Part shown: one piece after another, positions 36,439 through 45,126 of the stretch
How the letters are laid out: the number at the start of each line of letters is the position of its first letter
Numbering within the stretch: the first letter of the stretch is position 1
NCBI RefSeq assembly: GCF_011250565.1
Contig: NZ_JAANMS010000007.1
Location: 48,719-112,718 of the forward strand
DNA: 64,000 nt
Direction of reading: 5' to 3'
Source of the DNA: Nocardioides sp. IC4_145
GTDB taxonomy: Bacteria; Actinomycetota; Actinomycetes; Propionibacteriales; Nocardioidaceae
Position numbers and translations under genes: made by a program
The notes under the pieces: generated by a model
What the model was told of the DNA's origin: nothing
The model's input: only the letters and a program-made list of their open reading frames with translations
The model's database searches: none

Positions 36439-37320
36439 GTGGAGGACCTGATCATCCGGCCGATGACCGAGGACGACGCCGAGGCGGCGGAGCAGGTCAG
36501 CGGCGCGGCGTTCCTGGAGGTGGACCGGCGGGTCCGGCGGGCGGCCGACCCCGAGCCGAGCCCCCGCACGCCCGTCCACGCCGCCACGTGGGCGGAGCGG
36601 ACGCGCCACCTGGTCCGCACCGATCCCGAGGGCTGCTGGGTGGCCGAGGACCGCACCGGCGTCGTCGGCATCGCGACCTCGCTGCGCCGCGAGACCCTGT
36701 GGTGCCTGGCGACGTACGCCGTCTCGCCGGACCGCCAGGGGCAGGGCATCGGGCGGCCGCTCCTCGCGGCGGCGATGCACCACGGGCGGGCGTGCCTACG
36801 CGGCATGCTCTCCTCCTCCACGGACCCGCGGGCGGTGCGGACCTACCACCGGGCCGGCTTCGAGCTGCACCCGCAGATGCACCTGACCGGCACGGTCGAC
36901 CGCAACGCGATCCCGGTCGTGGAGAAGGTCCGCGACGGCTCCGCCGGCGACGTCGACCTCATGGACTCCCTCGACCGGCTGGCACGCGGGGCCGGCCACG
37001 GTCCCGACCACGAGCTGATGCTGCGCACCTGGCGGCTGCTGGTCTCCGACACCTCGACCGGGCGGGGCTACGTGTACGTCGACGAGCGCGGCCGCCCCGG
37101 GCTGCTGGCCGCCTCCGACCGGCGGACCGCGACCCGGCTGCTGTGGGCCGCGCTGGCCCAGTCGCCGGGCGAGGTCACGGTCCCGCACGTGACCGCGGCG
37201 AACCAGTGGGCGATCGACGTCGGTCTGGCCGCCGGGCTCGAGCTGCACCAGGAGGGCTACCTCGCCCTGCGTGGCATGAGGCCCCCGGCGCCGTACGTCC
37301 ACTCGGGTGCGCTCCTGTGA
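36439..37320 (+). CDS. Tandem-GNAT acetyltransferase
   Basis: This 293-aa protein has an N-terminal GNAT domain with the acetyl-CoA loop VSPDRQGQGIGRPLLAAAMHH and YHRAGFELHP. A second half (about residues 165-290) looks like a degenerate GNAT (WAIDVGLAAGLELHQEGYLALRGM). Substrate is unknown. The GTG start follows a TAGGGT box by 7 bases. Confidence 0.85.
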   Translation: MEDLIIRPMTEDDAEAAEQVSGAAFLEVDRRVRRAADPEPSPRTPVHAATWAERTRHLVRTDPEGCWVAEDRTGVVGIATSLRRETLWCLATYAVSPDRQGQGIGRPLLAAAMHHGRACLRGMLSSSTDPRAVRTYHRAGFELHPQMHLTGTVDRNAIPVVEKVRDGSAGDVDLMDSLDRLARGAGHGPDHELMLRTWRLLVSDTSTGRGYVYVDERGRPGLLAASDRRTATRLLWAALAQSPGEVTVPHVTAANQWAIDVGLAAGLELHQEGYLALRGMRPPAPYVHSGALL

Positions 37321-37340
37321 GCGCTGACACCTCGCGCGAA

Positions 37341-37346
37341 TAGGAT
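37341..37346 (+). promoter_or_regulatory. TAGGAT -10 box of nadA
   Basis: The box lies 7 bases before the nadA ATG (37354), consistent with leaderless transcription. Confidence 0.5.
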
Positions 37347-37353
37347 TCGGCCC

Positions 37354-38514
37354 ATGACGACCGTCGACCTCCCCCTCCTCCCCCTCGGCCGTGGCGTGGA
37401 CCGCACCTCCGAGCGGGGCGTCGAGTGCCCGGGCGACCTGCCCGCGCCCTCCGACCCGGATCTGGTGGCGCGCGCCCGCGCCGCGAAGGAGGCGCTCGGC
37501 GACCGGGTGTTCGTGCTCGGCCACCACTACCAGCGCGACGAGGTCATCGCCTTCGCCGACGTCACGGGCGACTCCTTCAAGCTCGCCCGCGACGCGGCGG
37601 CCCGCCCGGAGGCGGAGTTCGTCGTCTTCTGCGGCGTCCACTTCATGGCCGAGTCCGCCGACATCCTCACCGGCCCGGACCAGAAGGTGATCCTGCCCGA
37701 CCTCGCCGCCGGCTGCTCGATGGCCGACATGGCGCGCCTCGCCCAGGTGGAGGACGCCTGGGACGCGCTGGCCGACGCCGGCGTCGTCGACTCGGTCGTC
37801 CCGGTGACGTACATGAACTCCAGCGCCGACATCAAGGCCTTTTGCGGCCGCAACGGCGGCGTGGTGTGCACCTCCAGCAACGCCGAGGTCGCGCTGGGCT
37901 GGGCCTTCGACCAGAAGCCGGACGCGAAGATCCTCTTCCTGCCCGACCAGCACCTCGGTCGCAACACGGCCGTGCAGAAGATGGGGCTCACCCTCGACGA
38001 CTGCGTCGTGTGGAACCCGCTGCGACCGAACGGCGGGCTGACCCCCGAGCAGCTGCGCGACGCGAGGATGATCCTGTGGAAGGGCCACTGCTCGGTCCAC
38101 GGCCGCTTCTCCCCCGCCGTCGTCGACGAGCTGCGCGCGACCATCCCCGGCATCAACATCCTGGTCCACCCCGAGTGCCAGCACGAGGTCGTGCTCAAGG
38201 CCGACCTGGTCGGGTCGACGGAGTTCATCATCAAGACGATCGAAGCGGCCCCGGCCGGCTCGAGCTGGGCGATCGGCACCGAGCTCAACCTGGTCAAGCG
38301 GCTCGCGAACGCCCACCCGGACAAGAACATCGTCTTCCTCGACAAGACGGTCTGCTACTGCTCGACGATGAACCGGATCGACCTGCCGCACTTCGTCTGG
38401 GCGATGGAGTCCCTCGTCGCCGGCACGGTCCCCAACCAGATCACCGTGGACCCCGAGACCGAGAAGTGGGCCCTCGTCGCCCTCGAGCGGATGCTCGCCC
38501 TCCCCGCCCGCTAG
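37354..38514 (+). CDS. nadA: Quinolinate synthase
   Basis: This 386-aa enzyme condenses iminoaspartate with dihydroxyacetone phosphate in NAD synthesis. The substrate box VLGHHYQRDEVIAFAD and Cys residues for the 4Fe-4S cluster (AGCSMADM, HPECQHE, CYCSTMNR) are present. It stands alone, without nadB or nadC next to it. The length is that of the long actinobacterial type. Confidence 0.96.
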   Translation: MTTVDLPLLPLGRGVDRTSERGVECPGDLPAPSDPDLVARARAAKEALGDRVFVLGHHYQRDEVIAFADVTGDSFKLARDAAARPEAEFVVFCGVHFMAESADILTGPDQKVILPDLAAGCSMADMARLAQVEDAWDALADAGVVDSVVPVTYMNSSADIKAFCGRNGGVVCTSSNAEVALGWAFDQKPDAKILFLPDQHLGRNTAVQKMGLTLDDCVVWNPLRPNGGLTPEQLRDARMILWKGHCSVHGRFSPAVVDELRATIPGINILVHPECQHEVVLKADLVGSTEFIIKTIEAAPAGSSWAIGTELNLVKRLANAHPDKNIVFLDKTVCYCSTMNRIDLPHFVWAMESLVAGTVPNQITVDPETEKWALVALERMLALPAR

Positions 38515-38569
38515 CTGTCCGGCCGGGCGAGGAGGCTGCGCCGGCAACCGTCCCGAGACCTCCGCCCGC

Positions 38570-39787
38570 TCAGCCGGCGGCAGGGAGCTCGAACCACGCG
38601 GTGGTGCCGCCGTACGGCGACTCGTCGAGGCCGATCCGGCCGCCGTGGGCCTCGACGATGCGGCGGCAGGTGGTCAGGCCGATGCCGGAGCCCTCGACCG
38701 ACTCGTCGACGCGGGCCAGGGGCTGGAAGACGCGGCTGCGCTGCTCGGCAGGGACCCCGATGCCACGGTCGACGACCTCGATCCGCCACTTGCCGGCGCG
38801 CTGGTGCGCGCAGACGGTGATGTGCGCCTTCTCGCCCGGCCGGGCGAACTTCGCGGCGTTCGCGACGAGGTTCTGCAGCACCGCCCGCAGCTGCACGGGG
38901 TCGCCGGTGACCACCGGCAGCGGGTCGACGACCAGCGTCGCGCCCTCGAGCGCGGTGGTGAGGTCCTCGGCCACCTCGCGCATGGTGGCGTCGAGGTCGA
39001 CCGGGCGTCGCTGCAGCTCGCCGCCGAGCCGGGCGAAGGCGAGTAGGTCGTCGATGAGGGACTGCATCCGGCCGGCGCCGCTGATGGCGCGGGCGAGGAG
39101 GTACTGCAGCCCGGGCTCGCGCTCCTCCTCACCGTCGGCGATCTCGTCGGAGAGCATCCGCAGCGCCATCGTGACCGCGGTGAGCGGGTTGCGCAGGTCG
39201 TGGCTGACCTGGCCGGCGAAGGCGCCCAGCTGCTCGTTGGAGCGGCGCAGCTCGGTCTGGACCTCCTCGAGCCGCTGCACCGAGGCGCTGAGCTCACGGG
39301 TGCGCAGCTCGAGCTCGAGCAGGTCGACGACCCGGTCGGCCAGCGCCTTCAGCGCGTGCTCCTGGTCGTCGGTGATGGTCCGCGGCTCGGTGTCGAAGAC
39401 GCAGAGCGTGCCGATCACGACGCCCGCGGGGGTGCGCAGCTGGTGAGTCGCGTAGAACCGCACCTCCCCGATCTCGCCGGTCACGAAGGGGTTGTCGGCG
39501 AAGCGCGGGTCCTTGCTGGCGTCCTCGAGGATCACCGGCGCCGGCTCGTGCAGCACCGCGTTGCACATCGAGTCCTCGCGGGTGCAGACCGCGGCGTCGA
39601 AACCCGCGGTCGCGATCTGGTGCTGGTGGGTGTCGGTGATCAGGTTGATCGTCGCGAGCGGCACTTGCGCGACCTGCGCTGCGATCTCGACGAGCGCGAC
39701 CAGGTCGCTGCGGGGTGGCCGCGTGATGACCTGGTACTCGCCGATCTGGGCGACGCGGACCTCGTCGGTCTCGTGGGTGGCGGTCAC
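38570..39787 (-). CDS. Cytosolic GAF-domain sensor histidine kinase
   Basis: The 405-aa kinase has an N-terminal GAF domain (about residues 25-160; TINLITDTHQHQIATAGFD, SMCNAVL), a short coiled coil, a HisKA box with the phospho-His at residue 196 (QVSHDLRNPLTAV) and a HATPase_c domain (NLVANAAKFARPGEK, VVDRGIGV, GSGIGLTTCRRI). There is no membrane helix. No response regulator is adjacent, so it is an orphan. The GTG at 39787 was chosen because AAGGAG lies 9 bases before it. Confidence 0.92.
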   Translation of the reverse strand: MTATHETDEVRVAQIGEYQVITRPPRSDLVALVEIAAQVAQVPLATINLITDTHQHQIATAGFDAAVCTREDSMCNAVLHEPAPVILEDASKDPRFADNPFVTGEIGEVRFYATHQLRTPAGVVIGTLCVFDTEPRTITDDQEHALKALADRVVDLLELELRTRELSASVQRLEEVQTELRRSNEQLGAFAGQVSHDLRNPLTAVTMALRMLSDEIADGEEEREPGLQYLLARAISGAGRMQSLIDDLLAFARLGGELQRRPVDLDATMREVAEDLTTALEGATLVVDPLPVVTGDPVQLRAVLQNLVANAAKFARPGEKAHITVCAHQRAGKWRIEVVDRGIGVPAEQRSRVFQPLARVDESVEGSGIGLTTCRRIVEAHGGRIGLDESPYGGTTAWFELPAAG

Positions 39788-39914
39788 CGCGCGGCTCTCC
39801 TTCGTGGGGGTGGGGGGTCGTACGGCGCTGCTCCCGGACCGGCCGTCGCCGGGACAACGACCGACCACCGGCCGAGGTGACGTCGTGTGCCGTGTCTCGC
39901 CGGTCACGGGCTGC

Positions 39915-40493
39915 TCACAACCCCGGAGCGCCCCAGATCGCCAACCAGCGCGACATCTCCCGCTCGACGGGCAGCTCGGCGGCCAGCACGTCGCGCACCT
40001 GGATCTCCAGCAGGTTGTCGCGCTGCTGCGCGCCGCCGGGCTGGGGCGCGAACGGGTAGAACGTGCCCTGCTTGTAGAGGTAGACCAGCCCGACGCGGCG
40101 CCCGGTCGGGTCGGCGAAGGGCACGAGCGAGCACAGCAGCGCCGGCCCGAACCCCTCGGCCTCGAGGCCGGTGTTGACCGCGTGCAGGTCCGTGCAGAGT
40201 CCGCTCGTGTCGCTCGCGTCACGGTGGACCTGGAGCCAGGTGAAGCCGAAGGAGTCGCTGCTGACCTCGACCTCGGGCGCGTCGGCGGCGTCCCGCAGCA
40301 GCTCGAGCACGTCGCCCTGGGTCTGGGAGAACCCGGCCCCGGCGGCGGCGCGGTAGCAGACCGAGCCGTCGCCGGTCGGCGTCAGGCCGAGCGTGGTCTG
40401 GAGCGTGATCGCGGCGCTCGGCACGAGGAACAGCGCGTCGAGGTTGGCCTGCTTCGGCTTGGAGCGACCGAGGATCGAGTCGAGGAACCCCAT
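39915..40493 (-). CDS. PspA-associated protein PspAB
   Basis: This 192-aa soluble protein begins MGFLDSILGRSKPKQANLDA, the usual opening of PspAB. The family is found with PspA and an M48 protease in actinobacterial envelope-stress operons; its biochemical role is unknown. The ATG overlaps the htpX stop by one base. It is the last of four coupled genes. Confidence 0.88.
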   Translation of the reverse strand: MGFLDSILGRSKPKQANLDALFLVPSAAITLQTTLGLTPTGDGSVCYRAAAGAGFSQTQGDVLELLRDAADAPEVEVSSDSFGFTWLQVHRDASDTSGLCTDLHAVNTGLEAEGFGPALLCSLVPFADPTGRRVGLVYLYKQGTFYPFAPQPGGAQQRDNLLEIQVRDVLAAELPVEREMSRWLAIWGAPGL

Positions 40494-41419
40494 CAGGCGC
40501 CCGGCCGGCCGAGCTCGGCCTGGATCCGCGCGAGCTGCTCGAGGCGCTGCTCCAGGGACGGGTGGGTCGAGGTCAGCGTGCGCAGCGAGACGCCCTTGAT
40601 CGCCGGGGCGATGAAGAAGGCGTTCATCGACTTCGAGGCGCGCAGGTCGCGGTCCGGGATGGCGTTCATCTCGCCGGTGATCTTCTGCAGCGCGGAGGCG
40701 AGCGCCTGCGGCTGCATGGTCAGGTAGGCACCGGCCCGGTCGGCCGCCAGCTCGCGGTAGCGCGAGAGCACCTTGAGCAGCACGAAGCTGATCGCGTAGG
40801 TGATCAGGCTGACCAGCATCACGACCAGCCACAGCGGCAGCGCGTTGTTGTTGTCGCGCCGGTTGCCACCGAGGAACGCGCCGTACCGCGAGCCCGAGGC
40901 GAGCATGCCCGCCACGATGCCGGCGGAGGACGCCACCGTCATCACCAGCACGTCGCGGTGCGCGACGTGGGAGAGCTCGTGGGCCAGGACGCCCTCGAGC
41001 TCCTCGGCGGTGAGGGTCCCGAGGATGCCGGTGGTCACGCAGACCACCGAGCGGTCCGGCGAGCGGCCGGTGGCGAACGCGTTCGGGATCGCCATGTCGG
41101 CGACGCCCACGCGCGGCTTGGGCATGTCGGCGAGGGCGCAGAGCCGGTCGATCATGCCGTGCAGCTCGGGCGCCTCCTCCGGGGTCACCTCGCGGGCCCG
41201 CATCGCGCGCATCGCGACCTTGTCGGAGGACCACCACTGGTACCAGACGACGCCGAGGCCGCCGATCCCGATGAGCACCGCCAGCCCGGGTCCGCCGTAC
41301 TGGGCGAAGATGCCCATCAGGGCGCCGATGAGTGCGACGAAGAGCGCCCCCAGCAGGAACATGACCAGCGTCATCCGCGTGGTCAGCCCGCGGTCCGGGA
41401 CGAACCGAGTGCGTGCCAT
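40493..41419 (-). CDS. htpX: HtpX-type M48 membrane protease
   Basis: The 308-aa zinc protease has two N-terminal helices, the motif AHELSHVAHRD, two further helices and the third-ligand region YRELAADRAGAYLT. HtpX degrades damaged membrane proteins. It sits between pspAA and pspAB with one-base overlaps on both sides, which fits a membrane-quality role within the Psp response. Confidence 0.95.
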   Translation of the reverse strand: MARTRFVPDRGLTTRMTLVMFLLGALFVALIGALMGIFAQYGGPGLAVLIGIGGLGVVWYQWWSSDKVAMRAMRAREVTPEEAPELHGMIDRLCALADMPKPRVGVADMAIPNAFATGRSPDRSVVCVTTGILGTLTAEELEGVLAHELSHVAHRDVLVMTVASSAGIVAGMLASGSRYGAFLGGNRRDNNNALPLWLVVMLVSLITYAISFVLLKVLSRYRELAADRAGAYLTMQPQALASALQKITGEMNAIPDRDLRASKSMNAFFIAPAIKGVSLRTLTSTHPSLEQRLEQLARIQAELGRPGA

Positions 41420-41697
41420 CAGCCGGGGATCAGCCCGTCGTCGCCGAGCATGGCCCGCACCTCGTCGATCGTGGCGTCCGCGGGCGGCAGGATCATGTCG
41501 GACTCGTCCAGCGCGTCGGCGGGGTGCGCGGTGCCGACCTCACGGACCCCGTCGAGCAGCGCGGCCAGCGCGGTCGCGAAGCCGGCCTCGTCGGAGGATT
41601 CGACCGCCGCCTCGACGGCCGCGTCGAGCTCGTTGAGCCGGTCCAGGGCGCTCTCGGGGACGTCGAGCTGGCCCTCGCCGAGGATGCGGACGATCAT
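41419..41697 (-). CDS. PspA-associated protein PspAA
   Basis: This 92-aa acidic protein starts MIVRILGEGQLDVPESALDRLNEL, as PspAA proteins do. The beta-rich start and acidic helices suggest an adaptor that binds PspA. It overlaps the pspA stop by ATGA and the htpX start by one base. Confidence 0.88.
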   Translation of the reverse strand: MIVRILGEGQLDVPESALDRLNELDAAVEAAVESSDEAGFATALAALLDGVREVGTAHPADALDESDMILPPADATIDEVRAMLGDDGLIPG

Positions 41698-42482
41698 CGG
41701 GTCCCCTCGCTGCCGGGCTCGGCGGTCTTCTCCGGCTCGGCGGCGAGGATGTCGCCGCCCTCGAGCGCCTGCGGCTGCGACGGCGCGGAGAGCCCCTTGA
41801 GCTTGGCGAGCTCGGCCTCGACGTCGGACTGCGAGCTCATCGCCTCGAGCTCGCGGCTGATGTCGTCGCCACGGTTCAGCGAGCTGGCGTCGTCGAGCGC
41901 ACCGGAGGCGATGAGCTCGTCGATGGCGCCGGCGCGGGCCTGCATGTTCGCGGTCTTGTCCTCGGCGCGCTGGATCGCCAGGCCGACGTCACCCATCTCC
42001 TCGCCGATGCCCGACATCGCCTCGCCGATGCGGGTCTGCGCCTCGGCGGCGGTGTACGTCGCCTTGATCGTCTCCTTGCGGGTGCGGAAGGACTCCACCT
42101 TCGCCTGGAGCCGCTGCTGGGCGAGGGTCAGCTTCTCCTCCTCGCCCTGGAGCTGGGCGTGCTGCGTCTTGAGGTCGTTGATCTGGCCGGAGAGCGCGGA
42201 CTTGCGGGTCAGCGCCTCGCGGGCGAGGTCCTCGCGGCCCATGTCGAGGGCCTTCTGCGCCTGGCCCTGCAGCTTCGCGGCCTGCTGCTCGAGCTGGTTG
42301 ACCTGGAGCTCGACCCGCTTGCGGCTGGTGGCGACGTCGGCCACGCCGCGGCGGACCTTGGACAGCAGGTCGAGCTGGCGCTGGTAGCTGTAGTCCAGGG
42401 TCTCGCGGGGGTCCTCGGCGCGGTCGAGGGCGGTGTTGGCCTTCGAGCGGAAGATCATGCTCAGGCGCTTCATCAAGCTCAT
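41694..42482 (-). CDS. pspA: PspA/IM30 (ESCRT-III-like) envelope-stress protein
   Basis: The 262-aa protein opens with the amphipathic helix MSLMKRLSMIFRSKANTALD, followed by the long PspA coiled coil (to about residue 200) and a C-terminal acidic tail. It oligomerises on damaged membranes and preserves the proton gradient. The ATG at 42482 gives the conserved N-terminus, with GAAAGG 9 bases upstream. A TAGGGT-like -10 lies about 50 bases upstream on the minus strand (short leader). Confidence 0.95.
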   Translation of the reverse strand: MSLMKRLSMIFRSKANTALDRAEDPRETLDYSYQRQLDLLSKVRRGVADVATSRKRVELQVNQLEQQAAKLQGQAQKALDMGREDLAREALTRKSALSGQINDLKTQHAQLQGEEEKLTLAQQRLQAKVESFRTRKETIKATYTAAEAQTRIGEAMSGIGEEMGDVGLAIQRAEDKTANMQARAGAIDELIASGALDDASSLNRGDDISRELEAMSSQSDVEAELAKLKGLSAPSQPQALEGGDILAAEPEKTAEPGSEGTR

Positions 42483-42609
42483 CGGGTACGGCCTTTCGGG
42501 GACGACCTGCAGTGTGTCCCTCACCCTACGGCTCGACGGCAACCGCCCGCGAGGCCAGGCGGGGCGCCGGTAGGCTGGGTCCGCCCGTCCGTCGTACGCA
42601 AAGGCCCCC
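42483..42609. promoter_or_regulatory. Divergent promoter region (pspA operon / DUF3043)
   Basis: A TAGGGT box lies on the minus strand near 42531 and TAGGCT on the plus strand at about 42572. Both precede leaders of some 30-50 bases, unlike the leaderless genes elsewhere here. I see no clear palindrome for a known Psp regulator. Confidence 0.4.
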
Positions 42610-43206
42610 GTGTCCCCCGTGTTCCGTCGCAGCAAGCCCGAGACCGTCGTCTCCCCCGAGCCCGTGCCGACCAAGGTCGGCGGCAAGGGCCGTCCCACGC
42701 CCACCCGCAAGGAGGCGGAGGCTGCCGCGCGTGCCCGGGCGAAGGTCCCGCGCACCCGCAGGGAGATGGCCCGTGCCCAGCGCAAGGCGCGGGCCGAGTC
42801 CAGCCAGCAGGTGCGCGCGGCGATGAAGGCCGGCGACGAGCGCTACTACCTCCCGCGCGACCGCGGCCCGGTGCGGCGCTTCGTCCGCGACTTCGTCGAC
42901 ACCCGGTTCTCGATCATCGAGCTGATGATCCCGCTGCTCATCGTGACGATGGTCCTCGGCTACTCGGGCAACCAGCGTCTCGCCGGCATCGGCAACTCGA
43001 TCCTCTTCGGCACGGTGCTGCTCGTCGTGCTCGACATGGTGTTCCTGCGGTTCCGGCTGCGCCGCGAGCTCGCGCGCCGCTTCCCCGACGAGAGCACGAA
43101 GGGCACGACGTATTACGCCGTGACCCGCGCGATGCAGATGAAGTTCATGCGGCTGCCCAAGGCCCAGGTGAAGATCGGCCAGGAGCTCCCCGAGCAGTAC
43201 CGATGA
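42610..43206 (+). CDS. DUF3043 membrane protein
   Basis: The 198-aa protein has a long basic N-terminal arm (GGKGRPTPTRKEAEAAARAR; TRREMARAQRKARAE) and two membrane helices at about residues 105-150. The pattern matches the DUF3043 family of actinobacteria, whose function is unknown. The strongly basic arm could bind nucleic acid or ribosomes. The stop lies inside an 11-bp tandem repeat that leads into the next gene. Confidence 0.85.
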   Translation: MSPVFRRSKPETVVSPEPVPTKVGGKGRPTPTRKEAEAAARARAKVPRTRREMARAQRKARAESSQQVRAAMKAGDERYYLPRDRGPVRRFVRDFVDTRFSIIELMIPLLIVTMVLGYSGNQRLAGIGNSILFGTVLLVVLDMVFLRFRLRRELARRFPDESTKGTTYYAVTRAMQMKFMRLPKAQVKIGQELPEQYR

Positions 43207-43246
43207 GCCCCCGATGAGCGCCCGGTGAGCGCCCGGTGACCAGCCG
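43203..43246 (+). repeat. Four 11-bp tandem units, each beginning with ATG or GTG
   Basis: Units at 43203, 43214, 43225 and 43236 read ATGAGCCCCCG, ATGAGCGCCCG, GTGAGCGCCCG and GTGACCAGCCG. A fifth partial unit begins at 43247 and is the GTG start of the next gene. The first unit contains the stop of the preceding gene. Confidence 0.8.
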
Positions 43247-44167
43247 GTGAGCTGGCTCGGGCTGGTCGCCGGCCTGGCCGGGGCGGTGCTGTTCGGCCTC
43301 GGCGCGGTCGCCCAGGCCTCCGGCGTACGCCGCCGGGCACAACGCCCCGACGACCTGCTCGACTTCGTCCGGTTCGCCGTGCGCGACCCGTGGACGATGG
43401 GGGTCGTGGCGGCGTACCTCGCCGGCTTCGTGCTGCACGCGGTGGCGATCTGGCTGCTGCCGCTCTACCTCGCGCAGGCCGTCACCGCGATGTCGTTCCC
43501 CGTGACCGCGGTGGCCTCGACGCTGGTCGGCGAGCGGCTGGGCCCCGCCGGCTGGGGTGCCGTGACGGTGGTGACCGCCGGCCTGGTGCTGCTCGGCGTC
43601 GGCTCGGGCGAGCCCGGCGGCCTGGTCACCTCCGGGGCCTTCGTCGCCCTGGTCTGGGCCGGTGTCGCAGCGCTGGCCCTGCTGGCGCTGGTCGGCCGCC
43701 GGCTCGGTCGTGGCGCACTGGCCGGCGGTGTCCTGGGCACCCTGGCCGGGCTGGGGTACGCCGGGTCCGCGGTCGCGGTGCGCGGCATCGGCACCCCGCT
43801 CGACCTCGCGGTGGTCGCGGCGGCGCTGGCCGTGCCGGCGTACAGCCTGGTCGCGTTCTGGCTCTACAGCCTGGGCCTGCACTCCGACGAGGTGTCGGCC
43901 ACGACCGCGCCGATGATCGTGGGCCAGACGTTCGTGCCGGCGCTCGTCGGCGTGCTGCTGCTCGGCGACGGTGTCCGCGACGGCTGGGGCGCGGCGGTCG
44001 CGGCCGGGCTGGTGCTGGCGACGGCGGGGGCCGCGTGGCTCGCGGCGCCCCGCCGTCGTGCGGAGCAGGACGGGCGGCCCGGGATCAGGACGGCCGGCGC
44101 GGCGGCGACTGCGTCTTCGCCGGGTCCCGCTCGACGACCGGGTCCAGGACCTCGTCGATCGCCTTGA
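43247..44167 (+). CDS. EamA/DMT-like multispanning membrane protein
   Basis: This 306-aa protein has about nine or ten helices with internal two-fold symmetry (VAGLAGAVLFGLGAVAQ; LPLYLAQAVTAMSFPVTAVAST; FVPALVGVLLLGDGVRDGWG), as in drug/metabolite exporters. The substrate is unknown. The last 28 residues, Pro/Arg-rich, overlap the convergent aldo/keto reductase by 83 bases. The GTG at 43247 is in the fifth unit of the 11-bp ladder; starts in earlier units lie in other frames. Confidence 0.82.
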   Translation: MSWLGLVAGLAGAVLFGLGAVAQASGVRRRAQRPDDLLDFVRFAVRDPWTMGVVAAYLAGFVLHAVAIWLLPLYLAQAVTAMSFPVTAVASTLVGERLGPAGWGAVTVVTAGLVLLGVGSGEPGGLVTSGAFVALVWAGVAALALLALVGRRLGRGALAGGVLGTLAGLGYAGSAVAVRGIGTPLDLAVVAAALAVPAYSLVAFWLYSLGLHSDEVSATTAPMIVGQTFVPALVGVLLLGDGVRDGWGAAVAAGLVLATAGAAWLAAPRRRAEQDGRPGIRTAGAAATASSPGPARRPGPGPRRSP

Positions 44168-45089
44168 GGACGGCGTCGTCGAGGGACACCCCGGCGGCCT
44201 TGACGTTCTCCGTGACCTGCTCGGGCCGGCTGGCGCCGATGATCGCGGAGGAGACGTTGTCGTTCTGGAGCACCCAGGCGATCGCGAGCTGCGACATCGA
44301 CAGCCCGGCGTCGTCGGCGATCGGGCGCAGCTGCTGGACGCGGGTGAGCACGTCGTCCTGCATCCAGCGGCCGATCATGTCGGCGCCGCCCTTGGTGTCG
44401 GTCGCGCGGGACCCCTCCGGCGGGGCCTGGCCGGGCTGGTACTTCCCGGTCAGGACGCCCTGCGCGATCGGCGACCAGACGATCTGGCCGATGCCGAGCT
44501 CCTCGCAGGTGGGGACGACCTCCGCCTCGATGACGCGCCAGAGCATGGAGTACTGCGGCTGGCTGGAGACCAGCGGGATCCGCAGCTCGCGGGCCAGCGC
44601 GTGGGCGGCGCGGATCTCCTCGGCACGCCACTCGGAGACGCCGATGTAGAGAGCCTTGCCCGAGCGGACGACGTCGGCGAAGGCCTCCATCGTCTCCTCG
44701 AGCGGGGTCTCGTAGTCGTAGCGGTGGGCCTGGTAGAGGTCGACGTAGTCGGTGCCGAGCCGCTTCAGCGAGCCGTCGATCGACTCCATGATGTGCTTGC
44801 GGGACAGGCCGTGGTCGTTGTGCTTGCCGGGGCCGGTGGGCCAGTAGACCTTGGTGAAGATCTCCAGGCCCTCCCGCCGCTCGCCGGCCAGCGCCTTGCC
44901 GAGGACCGTCTCGGCCGCGGTGTTGGCGTAGACGTCGGCGGTGTCGAAGGTGGTGATGCCCTCGTCGAGGGCCTGCCGCACGCAGGCGAGCGCGGCGTCC
45001 TCCTCGACCTGGGAGCCGTGGGTGAGCCAGTTGCCGTACGAGATGGCCGAGATCTTCAGGCCGCTCGCTCCGAGGTTGCGAATCTCCAT
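44085..45089 (-). CDS. Aldo/keto reductase
   Basis: The 334-aa oxidoreductase starts MEIRNLGASGLKISAISYG. It shows the catalytic FDTADVYANTAAE (Asp/Tyr), the Lys in FTKVYW, the His in LYQAHRYD, and the NADPH region SSAIIGASRPEQ. It resembles the potassium-channel beta subunit/YghZ branch. TACCTT lies 6 bases before its ATG. Its 3' end overlaps the convergent transporter gene. Confidence 0.94.
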   Translation of the reverse strand: MEIRNLGASGLKISAISYGNWLTHGSQVEEDAALACVRQALDEGITTFDTADVYANTAAETVLGKALAGERREGLEIFTKVYWPTGPGKHNDHGLSRKHIMESIDGSLKRLGTDYVDLYQAHRYDYETPLEETMEAFADVVRSGKALYIGVSEWRAEEIRAAHALARELRIPLVSSQPQYSMLWRVIEAEVVPTCEELGIGQIVWSPIAQGVLTGKYQPGQAPPEGSRATDTKGGADMIGRWMQDDVLTRVQQLRPIADDAGLSMSQLAIAWVLQNDNVSSAIIGASRPEQVTENVKAAGVSLDDAVLKAIDEVLDPVVERDPAKTQSPPRRPS

Positions 45090-45095
45090 GGCGCG

Positions 45096-45101
45096 AAGGT
45101 A
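45096..45101 (-). promoter_or_regulatory. TACCTT -10 box, leaderless promoter
   Basis: On the minus strand the box is 6 bases before the aldo/keto reductase ATG (45089). Confidence 0.45.
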
Positions 45102-45126
45102 CCCACCGCGCCGCCGGACGACCGGG

